From Gammaproteobacteria bacterium (GTDB taxonomy: Bacteria > Pseudomonadota > Gammaproteobacteria > SZUA-229), in NCBI GenBank assembly GCA_023136715.1, contig JAGLQT010000220.1, positions 1-5,552 of the forward strand: a stretch of 5,552 nt of DNA. Direction: 5' to 3'. Below the pieces are notes generated by a model. It was not told the DNA's origin. It ran no database searches and saw only the letters and a program-made list of their open reading frames with translations. The number at the start of each line of letters is the position of its first letter. Position 1 is the stretch's first letter. This document shows positions 3,902 to 5,552 of the stretch, in pieces. The position numbers and the translations under genes were made by a program.

Positions 3902-5552
3902 ATGAAATATATTCGTACTTTTTCTGAAATAAGAATGTCTGATGTTGCTGAGGTGGGTGGTAAGAATGCCTCGCTGGGCGAGATGTATACCCAGCTGGAG
4001 GACAGCGGCATGCGCGTACCGAATGGTTTTGCGACCACGTCGGAAGCGTTCTGGTTGTTTCTTGATAACAATGATTTACGCGAAAAAATCATGAAGGAAC
4101 TTGATACGCTGGATACATCCGATGTGATTGCGCTGGCGAAATCTGGTCAGCATATCCGCAACTGGATTATGCATGCTGATCTGCCGGATGAGCTGGCACA
4201 TGAGATTGAGCAGGCTTATGAGGTGCTGGGTGCTGAGTATGGTGCCTCACCGGATGTAGCGGTGCGCAGTTCAGCGACGGCGGAAGATTTGCCTAATGCT
4301 TCGTTTGCGGGGCAGCAGGAAACCTATCTGAATATCAGTAAACTCGAAAACCTGCTGGTCGCCTGCAAGCGAGTATTTGCTTCTTTGTTTACCGACCGTG
4401 CCATTTCCTATCGTATTGATAAAGGTTTCGCTCATGCCGATGTTGCGCTTTCTGTGGGCGTGCAAAAAATGGTGCGCGCTGATCTGGGAGCATCGGGTGT
4501 TATTTTTACCCTGGATACCGAAACTGGTTTTCGTGATGCGGTGTTGATTACTTCATCCTACGGTTTGGGCGAGAACGTGGTACAGGGCGCAGTAAATCCA
4601 GATGAGTTTTACGTTTATAAAAATACCTTGAAGCAGGGTTTTAGACCGATTATTCGTCGTCAACTGGGTGATAAGGCAATCAAAATGGTTTACGGCAAGG
4701 ATTCTAGTACGGGGTTCTCAACGCGCAATGTGGATGTTTCCATGGAAGAGCGTCAGCAGTTTTCCATTGACGATGAAGAAGTGCTGGAGCTTGCGCGCAT
4801 TGCAGTATTGATTGAAGAGCATTACCAGAAGCCCATGGATATTGAATGGGCGCGAGATGGGCAAAGCGACAAGCTGTTTATTTTGCAGGCACGGCCTGAA
4901 ACAGTTCAGACCATGAAAAAGGAGTCTGGTTTTGAGCGTTTTGAATTGCATGAACGTGGCGAAGTGCTCTGTGTGGGCAAGAGTGTTGGTAAACGAATTG
5001 CTTCGGGTGTTGCACGGGTAGTTTCAGATGCATCGGCCATGTATCAGGTTCAGCCCGGAGAGATTTTGGTTACCGATATTACTGATCCGGACTGGGAGCC
5101 TGTGATGAAGATTGCTTCGGCCATTATTACCAATCGTGGTGGTCGTACCTGTCACGCAGCCATTGTTGCGCGTGAACTGGGTATCCCGGCAATTGTGGGT
5201 TGTGTTGATGCCACACAGAAGATGCAGACGGGTGAGCTGGTGACTGCCTCTTGCGTAGAAGGTGATACCGGTTATGTTTATAAAGGTAAGTTGAACTTTA
5301 CCAGTGAGATACTGGATTTTTCAAAACTGGATAAAACCAGGACGCGCATCATGTTGAATCTGGCGAATCCAGATCAGGCGTTTGAAAACTCGGTGTTACC
5401 TGTTGATGGTGTCGGTCTGGCACGGCTTGAATTTATTATTAACAACAGCATTCGTGTGCACCCCTGGGCGTTGCTCAACTATGACACGCTCGATAGTTAT
5501 TTGCAGCAGCGCATTGATAAGGAAACAGCAGGTTATCCTGATCCGGAAAGTT
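3902..5552 (+). CDS. ppsA: Phosphoenolpyruvate synthase (pyruvate, water dikinase), 3' end outside window
   Basis: Cytoplasmic gluconeogenic enzyme converting pyruvate, ATP and water to PEP, AMP and phosphate through a phosphohistidine. 550 codons are visible without a stop, of about 790 in the E. coli enzyme. Domains in order: the N-terminal ATP-binding domain (about 1-340), with GGKNASLGE (19-27), RSSATAEDLP (122-131), SFAGQQETYLN, MDIEWARD (312-319) and LQARPET (328-334) closing it; the swivelling phosphohistidine domain (about 375-460), with GGRTCHAAIVAREL carrying the catalytic His418 (nt 5153-5155); and the start of the C-terminal PEP/pyruvate-binding barrel, GVGLARLEF (503-511). What is missing is most of that barrel. 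Reading is intact and every visible catalytic motif is present. The start at 3902 is chosen for its AGAGGG ribosome site. In many bacteria a PpsR-type kinase/phosphorylase controls PpsA; that gene is not in view. Identification is very secure. Confidence 0.97.
   Translation, partial: MKYIRTFSEIRMSDVAEVGGKNASLGEMYTQLEDSGMRVPNGFATTSEAFWLFLDNNDLREKIMKELDTLDTSDVIALAKSGQHIRNWIMHADLPDELAHEIEQAYEVLGAEYGASPDVAVRSSATAEDLPNASFAGQQETYLNISKLENLLVACKRVFASLFTDRAISYRIDKGFAHADVALSVGVQKMVRADLGASGVIFTLDTETGFRDAVLITSSYGLGENVVQGAVNPDEFYVYKNTLKQGFRPIIRRQLGDKAIKMVYGKDSSTGFSTRNVDVSMEERQQFSIDDEEVLELARIAVLIEEHYQKPMDIEWARDGQSDKLFILQARPETVQTMKKESGFERFELHERGEVLCVGKSVGKRIASGVARVVSDASAMYQVQPGEILVTDITDPDWEPVMKIASAIITNRGGRTCHAAIVARELGIPAIVGCVDATQKMQTGELVTASCVEGDTGYVYKGKLNFTSEILDFSKLDKTRTRIMLNLANPDQAFENSVLPVDGVGLARLEFIINNSIRVHPWALLNYDTLDSYLQQRIDKETAGYPDPES

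Noticed and set aside
3850..4951. Three minus-strand open frames (3850-4092, 4271-4465, 4718-4951)
   Set aside because: Two lie wholly antisense to ppsA and the third (3850-4092) overlaps its start; their translations look like non-coding shadow sequence, while the plus strand encodes an unmistakable PpsA.

Overview
The window looks like ordinary chromosome of a gammaproteobacterium. The evidence is protein-level: a short-type argininosuccinate synthase followed by a DUF3622-like protein, a RoxA/YcfD-type ribosomal oxygenase close in layout to the E. coli enzyme, and an E. coli-like phosphoenolpyruvate synthase. I cannot fix genus or order from the sequence alone. There is no CRISPR array, rRNA, tRNA, transposase or phage gene.

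Layout. On the plus strand, positions 1-922 hold the 3' half of argG and a small DUF3622-like gene that overlaps its stop codon. A strong palindrome (956-987) then separates this pair from a minus-strand block. Read 5' to 3' on the minus strand, that block is: a DUF985-type cupin (3698-3210), a small exported protein of unknown function (3079-2594), roxA (2557-1400), and a 56-residue four-cysteine protein resembling DUF3330 (1168-998). Between roxA and the four-cysteine gene lies a 136-bp non-coding segment bounded by perfect 14-bp inverted repeats (1249-1384). Divergent from the cupin, ppsA starts at 3902 on the plus strand and runs off the right edge.

Function. argG (arginine biosynthesis), roxA (oxygen- and 2-oxoglutarate-dependent hydroxylation of ribosomal protein L16) and ppsA (pyruvate to PEP, gluconeogenesis) are housekeeping genes and do not form one pathway. 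The exported protein and roxA are separated by only 36 bp and are probably co-transcribed. The cupin and the DUF3330-like gene each have an intergenic region upstream and may be independent units.

The parts that family knowledge does not explain are the inverted-repeat element at 1249-1384, the REP-like palindrome at 956-987, the small cysteine protein, and two dyads in the cupin/ppsA divergent promoter region. I see no convincing multi-gene novel system here.
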